A stretch of 64,000 bases of DNA, taken from positions 846,823-910,822 of the forward strand of contig SLTK01000007.1 in the NCBI GenBank assembly GCA_004347695.1, written 5' to 3'. Under the pieces are notes generated by a model. The model saw nothing but the letters and a program-made list of their open reading frames with translations. It ran no database searches and was not told the origin of the DNA. Every line of letters begins with the position of its first letter. Positions within the stretch are counted from its first letter, which is position 1. The translations under genes were made by a program, and so were the position numbers. The DNA is from Chloroflexota bacterium (GTDB taxonomy: Bacteria > Chloroflexota > Anaerolineae > Anaerolineales > Anaerolineaceae). Positions 15,186 through 24,859 of this stretch are shown piece after piece.

Positions 15186-15504
15186 TCATTCTCTCCTTGT
15201 TTACAATGGTTTGGGTTTCAGGGAATTGCTCAGAAAGTGTATTAGCAGTTTTTAAGCCCTCTTTTACCGAGTCAAATCCAAGGAAATGATTTCGCCAGGG
15301 CAGCTTTCCACAGGAGACCAGCTTTCCGAAACTCGATTTTTATGTTTGACACAGTATTGGCACAGAGTAAGGCTTAATATAAGTATAGTGAATTATTTCC
15401 CAAGTCACATTACATGAAGGTGGCACTGAACCATATACAAACGCTGGCTTGCAAGCCAGCGTTTGTTGGGTAGCTTTTTCACAAATGTTTAGCGTAATCT
15501 CGCT
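15186..15504. other. Regulatory gap between flavoprotein and response-regulator genes
   Basis: No gene supported. It must hold the flavoprotein promoter (minus strand), which I cannot place with confidence, and it contains the 30-bp perfect palindrome at 15437-15466. Confidence 0.5.
15437..15466. terminator. 30-bp perfect palindrome, probable terminator of the two-component operon
   Basis: ACAAACGCTGGCTTG joined directly to its reverse complement CAAGCCAGCGTTTGT. It lies 39 bases past the stop of the response-regulator gene. On the plus strand T-rich DNA follows after a short gap; on the minus strand there is no clear T run. It could act as a terminator or as a protein-binding site. Confidence 0.45.
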
Positions 15505-16182
15505 CTAGTGGAAGGTTTCGTTCGGTTCGTTTGGTTCAATAAGTTTATGGTTGACGGCATACAGCACCAGTTGTGACCGGTTGGAGAGGTTTAATTTTCC
15601 AAGGATGCTGCTTACATGTGCCCTTACAGTAGTTTCACGCACGCCAATTTCATGGGCAATTTCTTTATATAACGCTCCCTGGGCTACCCGCAGTAAAATC
15701 TCGTTTTCGCGGGCAGTTAACGGTACTTCGTCGGTGGGGGCGGGGTGGGTCTGTTCACGCACCTCACGCATCAATCTGCGCGTCATTCCCGGGCTGAGCA
15801 TTGGTACGCCACTCTCGATATCGGTAATGGCTCGCAGAAGTTCATCCGGCCGCCGGTCTTTGAAAATAAAGCCAGAGGCGCCTGCTTTGATTGCGCTGTA
15901 GATATTTTCCTCTTCGGTGAAACTGGTCAGCACCAAAATATTGGCATTTGGATTCTCGGCGATTATTGCTTTGGTCGCTTCAATTCCGTCCATTTCTGGC
16001 ATTACCAGGTCCATCAGGATGACGTCCGGCATCAAGCTGCGCGCCATGCTCACTGCTTCAACACCGTTGTGCGCTTCTCCCACCACTTGCATGTCTGGGT
16101 CCAAGTTGATTTCAGCGGACAACCCGCGCCGGACAATCGGGTGATCATCCACTACCAGCACCATGATGGGCGCCTTTTTCAT
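15505..16182 (-). CDS. NarL/FixJ-family response regulator
   Basis: 225 residues. Receiver domain residues about 5-125: MVLVVDDHPIVRRGL, phospho-acceptor aspartate in DVILMDLVMPEMDG, then VLTSFTEEENI and KAGASGFIFKDRRPDEL. LuxR-type helix-turn-helix about residues 155-215: LTARENEILLRVAQGALYKE and VRETTVRAHVSSILGKLNL. The ATG at 16182 overlaps the kinase stop in an ATGA, so the pair is co-translated. Since the next gene downstream is the flavoprotein-cytochrome operon on the same strand, regulation of that operon is a reasonable inference. Confidence 0.93.
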   Translation of the reverse strand: MKKAPIMVLVVDDHPIVRRGLSAEINLDPDMQVVGEAHNGVEAVSMARSLMPDVILMDLVMPEMDGIEATKAIIAENPNANILVLTSFTEEENIYSAIKAGASGFIFKDRRPDELLRAITDIESGVPMLSPGMTRRLMREVREQTHPAPTDEVPLTARENEILLRVAQGALYKEIAHEIGVRETTVRAHVSSILGKLNLSNRSQLVLYAVNHKLIEPNEPNETFH

Positions 16183-18284
16183 TCGAGCGCTTCCAGTATA
16201 CTGGCTGGCGTCGGGCACAGCGGGAGACTGAGTTTAATCAGTGTCCCACCACCCCGATCCGAATCGATTACCAATTTTCCGCTTATCCGGTTGGCCCGTT
16301 CCCGCATACTGCTCAACCCAATCCCACCCGGATTGCGTTGTTCCTTATCAAAACCAACCCCATTATCGTGAATGACCATTTCCAGAAGATTAGGACTGAC
16401 GGATAGGTCCACATGAATTTCGCTGGCGCGCGAGTGTTTTAATGAGTTATTGAGAGCTTCAGTAGCAATGCGATAGATTTGCAGGTCGAATGCGCTCGGC
16501 AGGAACTCCCTGCCAGTGATGGTCAGGAACGTTCGAATTTTGGCGCGTTCCTCTACGGTGTTGAGACGTAGTTCAAGCGCACCGACCAATCCGACCGATT
16601 CAAAGGAGACCGGTCGCAGTTCAAACAACATCAGACGCATTTCTTTGAGGGCTTGTAATGCGACATCGCCAATGTCCTCAAGTGTTTCCGCTAATTTAGG
16701 ATAAGCTTTGACCTTAAGTAGCTTGTTGCCAACATCAGCGGAAAGCACCAGCCCGTAGAGTGATTGCGACACCGAATCATGCAATTCGCGAGCCAGGCGT
16801 TGGCGCTCTTCGAAAATCAGAGTTTCGGTATCGTGTTGCCGCTTAATTGTGGTTTCATATGCCAGCCCAATCTGGTCAGCGATGGTGCTAACCAGCTGAA
16901 TTTGACCCGAATCCAGCATGCCCAGATTGCCGAACAGGCTTAAAACCCCGATCACGGCGTCTTTAGCGTGAATAGGTACGCCCAGATAATCCCATAAGGA
17001 AACCCCTTCTCCAGTCTGCTCATGATAGGACTGAGATTTCACCCGGCGCTCCTGAATCACTTGACGATCGGCGTAAGCTTTTTCCCACAGATTTTTGGAA
17101 GCGCCTGAAAGCAGCAGATAATTTTGCAGCGGATCAGGAAACTGCTGGCTGACCGCGAGGGTTAACTTGTTTTCACAACTGTCCGACAGATGAATTGCAC
17201 CCACTTCACAGTGTACCGCCTGCAGGGTGGCAGATAATGATTTCCGCAGCAATGTTTCTTTGTCCAGCACTTCGCTGGCAATGGACATCACCTCATAAAG
17301 TACATGAAGCTCATGTTCACGCTGATTGATATTTTGCTCTAATTGGCCCATCACCAAGAGGCGATGGAGAGTATTGCCGGCCGATTCGACAAATGAGCTG
17401 AGGAGCTGTTCATCATCCGGGGTACGGGAGCGACGGTGGCGAGTACCCAGGTAAAGTACGCCAGCTACGGTATTTCCCGTTAGCAATGGCGCTACCATAA
17501 GGGTTTTCATTTTTTGTCCGTGGACGTAGGCACAAAAATTACACCCAGTTTCAGCCTCCTCGTCCAACGGTATATAACGGATAGCCTTGGGACGCAGCAT
17601 TTTAAATAAAAATGGGTCGTTTTCGGCTGAAAGTGAACTCGGCGGAAGTTCCGAGTGGCCCAGGCTATAGGAATGATCAAGCCTGCCTTCTTGCAGCAGA
17701 TATATACCTGTCAAGTCTGCTTCGAGCGCTTTCAGACTGTGTTCTGCCAGAATTTGAAAGACTCCCTGCCAACTTTCTGCCTTCCGCAGCGCTATGTTTA
17801 ATGTTTCGGAAGCTTCCAGGCGGTGGGCGTAGTCGTTTAGCGCTACCGTGCGCTCATCGACCCGATTTTCCAAATCCAGGTTTACCTGGTTGAGCGCCTG
17901 TTGAGCATGTTTCTGGTGAGTGGTATCGCGAACGAACAACGAGACTGCCACAACTTCATTCTGGCGGATGATAGGGGCCAAGCGGGTGGTGTACCACAAC
18001 AAGTCGCTGCTCTCATAATGGCTGGCTAACTCATAGGTTTCTTGTTGACCGTTTTCGAAAACACTTGCAATGGTTTTGCGCACCGTATCGTGAAATTCAG
18101 GCTCGATATAAATATAGATTGGCGTGCCAACAAAAGACTGCGGGTCAAAACCACGCGCCTGCGCGTTGTGAAACAGGATTATCCCATTTCGATCGATGAT
18201 CAAAATGGTTTCAGGCGCACCTTCGACAATGTCGCGGTACCAATCCAAGTCTGGTACTGTGTACGGTTTAGATGATTGAACCAT
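16179..18284 (-). CDS. Sensor histidine kinase, PAS-GAF-GAF-HisKA_3
   Basis: 701 residues from the ATG at 18284. PAS domain about residues 10-130 (WYRDIVEGAPETILIIDRNG and LFVRDTTHQKHAQQAL at its end), coiled linker, GAF about 190-330 and GAF about 350-500. The acceptor helix EERQRLARELHDSVSQSLYG places the histidine at residue 502. The ATPase domain has EALNNSLKHSRA and IHDNGVGFDKE. The first GAF has a CNFCAYVHG stretch with two cysteines that could bind a metal or respond to redox, but this is a guess. No membrane helix, so it senses a cytoplasmic signal. Partner: the response regulator at 15505. Confidence 0.92.
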   Translation of the reverse strand: MVQSSKPYTVPDLDWYRDIVEGAPETILIIDRNGIILFHNAQARGFDPQSFVGTPIYIYIEPEFHDTVRKTIASVFENGQQETYELASHYESSDLLWYTTRLAPIIRQNEVVAVSLFVRDTTHQKHAQQALNQVNLDLENRVDERTVALNDYAHRLEASETLNIALRKAESWQGVFQILAEHSLKALEADLTGIYLLQEGRLDHSYSLGHSELPPSSLSAENDPFLFKMLRPKAIRYIPLDEEAETGCNFCAYVHGQKMKTLMVAPLLTGNTVAGVLYLGTRHRRSRTPDDEQLLSSFVESAGNTLHRLLVMGQLEQNINQREHELHVLYEVMSIASEVLDKETLLRKSLSATLQAVHCEVGAIHLSDSCENKLTLAVSQQFPDPLQNYLLLSGASKNLWEKAYADRQVIQERRVKSQSYHEQTGEGVSLWDYLGVPIHAKDAVIGVLSLFGNLGMLDSGQIQLVSTIADQIGLAYETTIKRQHDTETLIFEERQRLARELHDSVSQSLYGLVLSADVGNKLLKVKAYPKLAETLEDIGDVALQALKEMRLMLFELRPVSFESVGLVGALELRLNTVEERAKIRTFLTITGREFLPSAFDLQIYRIATEALNNSLKHSRASEIHVDLSVSPNLLEMVIHDNGVGFDKEQRNPGGIGLSSMRERANRISGKLVIDSDRGGGTLIKLSLPLCPTPASILEALE

Positions 18285-18604
18285 GTGTCTATTATATGTG
18301 AATTGACGGACATGACAGTCTGGATTGCCCAGAAAAGAGCATGCGCACTTAAACCCCAACCGGAGCCGTGAGGGTTAGCGAGCCCCGGCGGCCCCGGTTC
18401 TTGGGGAGGAGAAGATGAAGGCCTGGTTACCGCAATAATTTTATAAAACCATTCTATAAAACCATGCTGAGAAAACACCAAGAAGGACCTGTTAAAATGC
18501 TGTGAATAGCCCCTATATCCCTTTTCACAGCCATTTCTCAGTCAGTGGGGTTATGATTACGGCATAAAAACTTGATTTTGGTGAACTTTCAGGAAATTGT
18601 TTTT
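18285..18604. other. Divergent promoter region between two two-component systems
   Basis: No gene supported. Two direct repeats TATAAAACCAT at 18442-18452 and 18455-18465, offset by 13 bases, may be regulator-binding sites. GC-rich DNA at 18360-18410 is unexplained. Confidence 0.4.
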
Positions 18605-19282
18605 ATGGCAACTGTCTTAATTGTGGATGATGATGTAAAGCTGCTCAAAATGCTGCAGCGCACCCTGACCTACGAGGGTTTGCTGGTGATTACTGCTTCC
18701 AATGGGGTCGAAGCGCTCAAACAGGTGGATGCTTACCACCCGGAAATCATCATTCTCGACTGGATGATGCCCAAAATGGATGGGATGGAGGTCATGCGCC
18801 AACTGCGGTCGGAGAATAACCGCGCCTCGATCCTGATGTTGACCGCCCGCGATGCCATCGAGAACCGCGTGGAGGGGTTGGAAAGCGGCGCCGACGACTA
18901 CCTGATCAAACCATTTGCCCCACCAGAATTGGTCGCGCGGGTACACGCACTGCTGCGCCGCATCGAAAATAAGACGGATAAACGTCCCGTGTCCTTTGCC
19001 GGCCTGCACCTCGATCCGACGGCGCATCTGGCAACGCTGGACGGTGCAGCGCTGGAACTGACCCCGACCGAATTCGACCTGTTGCACTATTTCATGCGCC
19101 ACCCGCGCCAGGTGCTGGAACGCGCCCAAATCCTGACCAACGTTTGGGGCTATGATTTTGGCGGAGAGCAGAACGTCCTGGAGGTGTATGTGGGCTACCT
19201 GCGGAAAAAGTTGGAAGCCAACGGACACCCGCGCCTGATCCAAACTGTGCGCGGCATCGGTTACGCTCTGAGAGTTGAGTAA
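18605..19282 (+). CDS. OmpR/PhoB-family response regulator
   Basis: 225 residues from the ATG at 18605 (MATVLIVDDDVKLLKML), preceded by AGGAAA. Receiver domain residues about 3-118 with the acceptor aspartate in EIIILDWMMPKMDGMEVM and the lysine of DDYLIKPFAPPELVAR. Winged-helix DNA-binding domain about 130-222: LELTPTEFDLLHYFMRHPRQ and NVLEVYVGYLRKKLEA, ending IQTVRGIGYALR. Its stop TAA overlaps the ATG of the kinase gene by one base. Target genes unknown. Confidence 0.94.
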   Translation: MATVLIVDDDVKLLKMLQRTLTYEGLLVITASNGVEALKQVDAYHPEIIILDWMMPKMDGMEVMRQLRSENNRASILMLTARDAIENRVEGLESGADDYLIKPFAPPELVARVHALLRRIENKTDKRPVSFAGLHLDPTAHLATLDGAALELTPTEFDLLHYFMRHPRQVLERAQILTNVWGYDFGGEQNVLEVYVGYLRKKLEANGHPRLIQTVRGIGYALRVE

Positions 19283-20718
19283 TGTCGATCCGATTGCGGT
19301 TGACGCTGCTCTATACCGGTATTCTGGCGCTCACGCTGATGATTTTTGGCGCCGCACTTTATGCGATTCTGGCGCAGTCCACGCTTAATGCAATTAAAGA
19401 AGACATTGTGCTCAGCAGCGATATGCTGGTAAGTTCCATTTTTCGTACTTATCTGAGTCCCTCCATGCAGGAACCACAGAACGCCCCCCATACGACCATC
19501 CCTTTCGAAATTCTCTCCGGCGAGCAAGCACTCAAAGATTTACGCGAACGTGAAATCGTGCGGATTCTGGCAATGGATGGCACGCTGATTGCCAGCCCTT
19601 TTGGGACGGTGGATGCATTGCCCATTAGCGAGACCGGAATGCAAACTTTGAATGAAAGGAACATTTGGTGGGAGGTGGTGGCTCCTGAGAATGAACGGCT
19701 GTTGGTCCTCAACAGCCCGGTTTCGGTCAACAGCGAACCCGTGTTCATCATTCAGGTTGCCAGGCCGCTTACAGAACGCGACCGTTCGCTTTCGGCGCTC
19801 AGCACGACCTTGATCATCGCCAGCCTGCTCACTACGCTGGTTGCATTTGGGGTTGGCTGGGCGTTTTCCGAGGCCGCACTGCGCCCAATTAACCGCATCA
19901 CTCAGACCGCCAGTGAAATCGAGGGCGAAAACGACTTGACCCGGCGGGTGGATCACCATGGGCCCAACGACGAGGTGGGGCGATTGGCGCAAACTTTCAA
20001 TTCCATGCTCTCGCGGCTGCAGGAAGCTTATGCGCGGATGAATCATGCGCTCGGGATGCAACGCGATTTCGTGGCGGATGTTTCTCACGAGCTGCGCACT
20101 CCGTTGACCACTGTCCGCGGCAACCTGGACCTGCTGCGTCGCCAGCCGCCCTTGCCGGCCGAGGAGCGAGCTGACATTCTGGACGACCTGGTAGGTGAAA
20201 GCGACCGCCTGATCCGCTTAGTCAACGATCTGCTCATTCTGGCGCGCGCTGACGCCGGCCGCAACCTGCTGCAGGAGCCGGTACCCCTCCAGCCATTGGT
20301 TGGCGAGGTCACGCGCCAGATACGTTTGCTGGACCCGCTGCGCGAAATTACCGAGACCGTAGAAGAAGTCACCGCTCTGGGGGACCGCGATGCGGTCAAA
20401 CAAATCTTGCTGGTACTGCTGGATAACGCGCTTAAGCACACCCCCGGCTCAGTCAGCGTGGCTGCCAAAGCTACTGACAGTGGTATTGAATTGAGCGTGC
20501 AGGATAGCGGCCCGGGTATCCCCCTCGAACTTTTGGAACACATTTTTGACCGTTTTGACCGCGGCGAAACCGACGCAAGTGTCCCCGGCTTTGGCCTGGG
20601 CTTGCCGATCGCCATGGCGCTGGCCGAAGGACAGGGTGGAACGATTCAAATCGAAAGCGAAGTGGGAACAGGCACCAGAGTTACTGTTCTCCTGCCACTG
20701 TTTATACAAGAAGATTGA
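19282..20718 (+). CDS. Membrane sensor histidine kinase with HAMP domain
   Basis: 478 residues. Membrane helix 1 about residues 8-30, extracytoplasmic sensor about 31-165, helix 2 about 168-192 (TTLIIASLLTTLVAFGVGWA), HAMP about 193-250. HisKA domain holds the acceptor histidine in DFVADVSHELRTPLTTVRGN. ATPase domain has VLLDNALKHTPG, VQDSGPGIP, IFDRFDRG and GFGLGLPIAMALAEGQGG. It pairs with the OmpR-type regulator immediately upstream. The ligand of the outer domain is not evident. Confidence 0.94.
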   Translation: MSIRLRLTLLYTGILALTLMIFGAALYAILAQSTLNAIKEDIVLSSDMLVSSIFRTYLSPSMQEPQNAPHTTIPFEILSGEQALKDLREREIVRILAMDGTLIASPFGTVDALPISETGMQTLNERNIWWEVVAPENERLLVLNSPVSVNSEPVFIIQVARPLTERDRSLSALSTTLIIASLLTTLVAFGVGWAFSEAALRPINRITQTASEIEGENDLTRRVDHHGPNDEVGRLAQTFNSMLSRLQEAYARMNHALGMQRDFVADVSHELRTPLTTVRGNLDLLRRQPPLPAEERADILDDLVGESDRLIRLVNDLLILARADAGRNLLQEPVPLQPLVGEVTRQIRLLDPLREITETVEEVTALGDRDAVKQILLVLLDNALKHTPGSVSVAAKATDSGIELSVQDSGPGIPLELLEHIFDRFDRGETDASVPGFGLGLPIAMALAEGQGGTIQIESEVGTGTRVTVLLPLFIQED

Positions 20719-20931
20719 TTCAAATTTCTCAAATCGAAGTAATTAAATATCCCATCACCAAGTGCATTCGCTGACATCGAGGTATAAAAGTGATGCACGG
20801 GTTGTGTGGTTTGCGTTGGCCGAACTGCGCTCACAGGCCAGTAAGTTTTGTCATTTTTAATTTTTATTGTTTTTAGGACGCCTGAAAATGGGCCCCGCAA
20901 TTATTCTTGGAAACACTATAATCATATTGAA

Positions 20932-21183
20932 ATGGAACTTCAATCAGATACCAATCCTAAAATTGCTGCGCTACAGCACACTCTTCTTCGTGAAGCCACG
21001 CCAGCCCGCAAACTGGCCATCCTCGGCCAGATGAATGAGACGATCAAAATTCTGGCTTTGTCCGGGCTTCAATCACGTTTTCCGAATGAACCTCCTGAAA
21101 TTCTCAGGCGGCGGCTCGCCGATCTAATATTTGGACCCAGGGTGGCCAATTTGGTTTATGGCCCGCCACTTGATCAGGGGTGA
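20932..21183 (+). CDS. Small conserved hypothetical protein
   Basis: 83 residues from the ATG at 20932. The sequence is helical and charged, with a core EATPARKLAILGQMNETIK and LRRRLADLIFGPRVANLVYG. I recall short proteins with a similar ATPARKLAxxGQMN core from Chloroflexota and cyanobacterial genomes but know no function. No membrane segment or cofactor motif. It stands alone between the kinase gene and the hydrogenase operon. The longer frame from 20848 begins in low-complexity DNA and is unlikely. Confidence 0.55.
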   Translation: MELQSDTNPKIAALQHTLLREATPARKLAILGQMNETIKILALSGLQSRFPNEPPEILRRRLADLIFGPRVANLVYGPPLDQG

Positions 21184-21611
21184 CATGCTCACTGAACCCA
21201 TTCAGGTTATCTTGAAGGTTGTAAAAGTATTTGAATACCTTGGGATTAATTACCCGTTATCCATCCAATCGGCATAAGCTGCATCTCAGGCAAACGTCAC
21301 GGCCGGGTCGAACAGCACCCTCCGGCCGATAACCGCATTCCTGATTCGAATAAATTTCGCAAACAGCATTTTCCTTTTGAAAAAATGCAGTTCTTTATTG
21401 CGCACGGGGTGATTTTCGTCATTTAATTGTATTTTTGCCTGCTTTTAGCACTTGCAATACCGTGATTGTTATGCTAATCTATCCCTATTGATTATTGATA
21501 CAAAGTTGATCTAAGTTAGCCTTATTGTTATAATTTTCACAATTCTCCGTTTTACAACTCAATTGAATATCGTCGCTGTTTCACTGCAATCCTGAAACCA
21601 TGGAGGGGTCT
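21184..21611. other. Upstream region of the hydrogenase operon
   Basis: No gene is supported. A candidate promoter reads TTGCAA (21452-21457), 17 bases, TAATCT (21475-21480) with TGC just before the -10 (extended type). The leader to the first gene would be about 125 bases, long enough for regulation, but I see no recognisable riboswitch. Confidence 0.45.
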
Positions 21612-22760
21612 ATGTCATTCCAGGAATTAAGCATTAGGGAAACCGTATTTAATCGGGGGGTATCGCGCCGCGATTTCCTCAAGTTTTGTAGCGTGATGGC
21701 GGGGGCGTTGGCGCTGCCGAAGAGCGGAGCAGCGTGGATCGAAGCCGCGCTCACGGCCCCAAAACGCGTACCGGTGGTCTGGCTCGAGCTGCAGGACTGC
21801 GCAGGGTGCAGCGAAGCGTTTCTACGTTCGAACAACCCGACCGCTGCGGATATCATCCTTGACGTTTTGTCGGTTGATTACCATGAGACCATCATGGCGG
21901 CTGCCGGCAAGCAGGCCGAGGAAGCCAAAGCTGCCACCATCAAAGCGGGGGGCTATATTCTGATCGTTGAGGGCTCGATTTCCCTAGGCGACAATGGGGT
22001 TTATTGCTGCGTCGGCGGACGTTCTTCCGAAGACCTCATTCGCGAGGCAGCCTCCAACGCGGTGGCGGTTGTGGCAGTTGGCAACTGCGCTGCCTTTGGC
22101 GGCATCCCCAAGGCCAAACCCAACCCCACTCAGGCCGTTGGCGTAATGGATCTCATCACCGACAAGCCGGTGCTCAACCTGCCAGGCTGCCCGCTGAACC
22201 CGGTCAATTTGACGGCTACCGTAGTTCATTACCTCACCTTTGGCGCGCTACCCGAGATGGACAAATTACACCGTCCGTTGTTCGCCTACGGTCAGCTTAT
22301 TCACAACAATTGCGAACGCCGCGGGCACTTTGATGCTGGCGAGTTTGTACGCACCTGGGGCGACGCGGGTCACCGTGCCGGCTGGTGTCTCTACCAGATG
22401 GGCTGCAAAGGTCCTATCAGCTCGCACAACTGCTCGGTCGTCAAATACAACGATGGGACGAACTGGCCTATCGGCGCCGGACACCCCTGCATTGGCTGCT
22501 CGGAACCGGGTTTCTGGGACCTGCCCACCTATTCGCCCATTCAGCTGAACGAGTTCCTGCCGCCTGCTACCTATCCCGCTGTCGGAGAGGTTAAAGGCAC
22601 AGTCACACCGGAAGGCGCGGCGGTTACCGCTGGCGCAGTGGGTGTGGTGGCAGGCGCCGCGCTGGCCTTCGGCTACACGGTCATGACCGGACGGGCAAAG
22701 GGCGTCACACCGGAAGTGAGCCAGGAAGAGCCTTCGGAAGAAGGCCACGAGCATCACTAA
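21612..22760 (+). CDS. [NiFe] hydrogenase small subunit, Tat-exported, membrane-tethered
   Basis: 382 residues from the ATG at 21612, which follows GGAGGGG. The Tat signal SRRDFLKFCS and hydrophobic stretch (about residues 15-45) export it together with the large subunit. Cluster ligands are visible in LQDCAGCSEAF, VAVGNCAAFGGIP, LPGCPLNP, HNNCERRGHFDAG, WCLYQMGCKGP and GHPCIGCSEPGFWD, i.e. three Fe-S clusters carrying electrons from the NiFe site. A carboxy helix (about residues 342-362) anchors it. It is first in an operon small / Fe-S / membrane / large / protease, the arrangement of E. coli hydrogenase-2 (HybOABC) and relatives. Role: periplasmic-side H2 oxidation feeding quinone. Confidence 0.93.
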   Translation: MSFQELSIRETVFNRGVSRRDFLKFCSVMAGALALPKSGAAWIEAALTAPKRVPVVWLELQDCAGCSEAFLRSNNPTAADIILDVLSVDYHETIMAAAGKQAEEAKAATIKAGGYILIVEGSISLGDNGVYCCVGGRSSEDLIREAASNAVAVVAVGNCAAFGGIPKAKPNPTQAVGVMDLITDKPVLNLPGCPLNPVNLTATVVHYLTFGALPEMDKLHRPLFAYGQLIHNNCERRGHFDAGEFVRTWGDAGHRAGWCLYQMGCKGPISSHNCSVVKYNDGTNWPIGAGHPCIGCSEPGFWDLPTYSPIQLNEFLPPATYPAVGEVKGTVTPEGAAVTAGAVGVVAGAALAFGYTVMTGRAKGVTPEVSQEEPSEEGHEHH

Positions 22761-22771
22761 GGAAGGTTGCC

Positions 22772-23680
22772 ATGCCAATCAGCCGAAGGGATTTCATTAA
22801 AGTGGCCGGAGCCGGCCTGGGAGCATTGGCTCTGCCGGCCTCTCCGGTAAGTGCAAACAGTATCGAAAAAAACACAGATGACACCGCGTCCATGTTGTAC
22901 GACTCGACCATTTGCGTGGGCTGCCGCGCCTGTCAGGTCGCTTGCAAGCGGCGGGCCGGCCTGGAACATGAGGTTGACCCGTCGGGTCTGTACGAGATGC
23001 CGCACGATTTAGACTCCAAAACCTGGACGATCATCAAACTCTACAAAGATCAGGAAACCGATTCTTTTGTCAAGAACCAGTGCATGCACTGCGTGCATCC
23101 GGCCTGCGTTTCAGTCTGCCCGGTTGGAGCTCTGGAGAAGCTGGAAAGCGGCCCGGTCATCTACCACAGCGAGCGCTGCATCGGTTGCCGCTATTGCATG
23201 GCGGCTTGCCCGTTCAGCGTGCCAAAAACGGAATGGGAAAAACCACTCCCCTTTATCCAGAAATGCGATTTCTGCGCTGACCGGCAAGCAAATGGCGAGC
23301 AACCCAAGTGCAGTGAAGCCTGCCCGACAGGCGCCTTGATTTACGGAACGCGCAAAGCCATGTTGGATACCGCCCGAACCCGTCTGGTCGGCGAAGGGAG
23401 TTATGTCCAGCACATCTATGGCGAAAAGGAGGCCGGGGGAACCTCCATGCTGTACATTTCCGATCTTGACTTTACCAAGCTGGGCTTCCCCGAACAAAGT
23501 GAGGTTTCGCTGCCGGACATCACCTGGCCGTATATGCAAGGCACGCTGGGCGTCATTGGGGTGATGGTCACCCTCAGTACAGCCATTTACCTGCGAACCC
23601 ACCGCAAAGGCCAAAACAGCAACAACGGAAATAATGAAAACAACAGCGACAACCAACCACCGAAGGGAAAGGAGGCGTAA
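22772..23680 (+). CDS. Four-cluster ferredoxin-like hydrogenase subunit (HybA-like)
   Basis: 302 residues. Tat signal SRRDFIKVAGAG at the amino end. Four [4Fe-4S] ligand sets: CVGCRACQVACKRR, CMHCVHPACVSVCPVGAL, CIGCRYCMAACPFSVPK, and CDFCADRQANGEQPKC with SEACPTGAL. A carboxy membrane helix lies about residues 255-275 (LGVIGVMVTLSTAIYL), followed by an asparagine-rich tail. It should carry electrons between the hydrogenase small subunit and the NrfD-type membrane subunit encoded next. The start is 11 bases after the preceding stop. Confidence 0.92.
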   Translation: MPISRRDFIKVAGAGLGALALPASPVSANSIEKNTDDTASMLYDSTICVGCRACQVACKRRAGLEHEVDPSGLYEMPHDLDSKTWTIIKLYKDQETDSFVKNQCMHCVHPACVSVCPVGALEKLESGPVIYHSERCIGCRYCMAACPFSVPKTEWEKPLPFIQKCDFCADRQANGEQPKCSEACPTGALIYGTRKAMLDTARTRLVGEGSYVQHIYGEKEAGGTSMLYISDLDFTKLGFPEQSEVSLPDITWPYMQGTLGVIGVMVTLSTAIYLRTHRKGQNSNNGNNENNSDNQPPKGKEA

Positions 23681-23681
23681 C

Positions 23682-24830
23682 ATGGCCGTGCGACTCGGAG
23701 AAATTCACCTGCGCCGCTACCCGTTAGGCCCCGGCATGATTTTGGTGTGGATTTTGGGCGCGCTGGGAATGGGGGTTGCGGTTTACCGTTGGATCGTTGG
23801 CCTGGGGGCCACCACAAACCTCAGCGATGGACGCCCATGGGGGCTGTGGATCAGCTTCGACATGATGAGCGGTATTGGGTTGGCTGCTGGCGCATTTACC
23901 CTGGCGGCCATTGTATACATCTTCAACCTGAAGAAGTTCTATCCGATCGTCCGGCCGACCATCCTGACCGGGTTTATCAGCTACACCCTGGCAGCACTCA
24001 CCCTGTTGGTGGATCTATCTCAGCCGCAGCGCATCTGGCATCTGATCATTTATTGGAATGTCCACTCGCCGCTGTTCGAGATCGGCTGGTGTGTGATGCT
24101 TTACCTGACCGTTTTGGCGCTGGAATTCAGTCCGGTGGTGTTCGAAGCCCTCGGCTGGAAAGTCCCACTCAAAATCATCCGTGGCATCACCATTCCGCTG
24201 ATCATTGCTGGCGTTACCCTGTCCACCATGCATCAATCCACGCTGGGAACGATGCTGACCATCATGCCCGACAAGATTCATCCGCTATTCTACTCACGGC
24301 TGTTTCCGCTGTATTTCTATCTGACAGCCATTGCCGCCGGGCTGGCCATGACCGTGTTCGAGTCATACCATTCTTCACGCACCTACGGCTACCCGTTCGA
24401 GATCAAGATGTTGAGCAAATTGGTGAAAGGCATCCCCTGGGTATTGGGGATCTACTTTGTGATTCGCATGGCCGAATTGTTCATTGCTGGAGAATACCGC
24501 TACCTTTTAGAGGGTGGAGCCCCGGCCGTGATGTTCATCATCGAAATGATTGGCGGCGTGCTGATTCCAATTTTCTACTTCAGCGATTCGCACACGCGCA
24601 ACGATGTGCATGGCATTACCTGGGGCGCATTCTTCACCATGGGCGGGTTGATCCTCAATCGGGTTAACGCAGCGTTGATCTTCATGGACGGCTCCTTCTA
24701 CCTGCCGTCCTGGCAGGAACTGGCGGTGACCGTTGGCCTGACCTGCCTTGGTTTGATCATGTTCGATGCTGCGGTGCGTTTCCTGCCCATGTTCCCCGAA
24801 CCTACCCCAAAAGCCGTAAAACGCTTGTAA
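23682..24830 (+). CDS. NrfD/HybB-type integral membrane subunit
   Basis: 382 residues from the ATG at 23682, one base past the previous stop, with GGAGG seven bases upstream. About ten membrane helices. Typical family blocks are GLWISFDMMSGIGLAAGAF near the amino end, the LSTMHQSTLGTMLTIMPDK loop, and the WQELAVTVGL end. This protein exchanges electrons with menaquinone in hydrogenase-2-like and Psr/Nrf enzymes and may conserve energy by proton movement. Operon position matches HybB. Confidence 0.92.
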   Translation: MAVRLGEIHLRRYPLGPGMILVWILGALGMGVAVYRWIVGLGATTNLSDGRPWGLWISFDMMSGIGLAAGAFTLAAIVYIFNLKKFYPIVRPTILTGFISYTLAALTLLVDLSQPQRIWHLIIYWNVHSPLFEIGWCVMLYLTVLALEFSPVVFEALGWKVPLKIIRGITIPLIIAGVTLSTMHQSTLGTMLTIMPDKIHPLFYSRLFPLYFYLTAIAAGLAMTVFESYHSSRTYGYPFEIKMLSKLVKGIPWVLGIYFVIRMAELFIAGEYRYLLEGGAPAVMFIIEMIGGVLIPIFYFSDSHTRNDVHGITWGAFFTMGGLILNRVNAALIFMDGSFYLPSWQELAVTVGLTCLGLIMFDAAVRFLPMFPEPTPKAVKRL

Positions 24831-24859
24831 TTCATCCATCCTAACGAAGGAGAGACCTC

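Noticed and set aside
15398-15425. CRP-like site (TGTGA ... TCACT) ahead of the flavoprotein gene
   Set aside because: The half-sites are separated by about twelve bases instead of six.
21484-21520. FNR-type site upstream of the hydrogenase (TTGAT repeats)
   Set aside because: The halves do not form the TTGAT-N4-ATCAA palindrome; AT-rich chance matches are likely.
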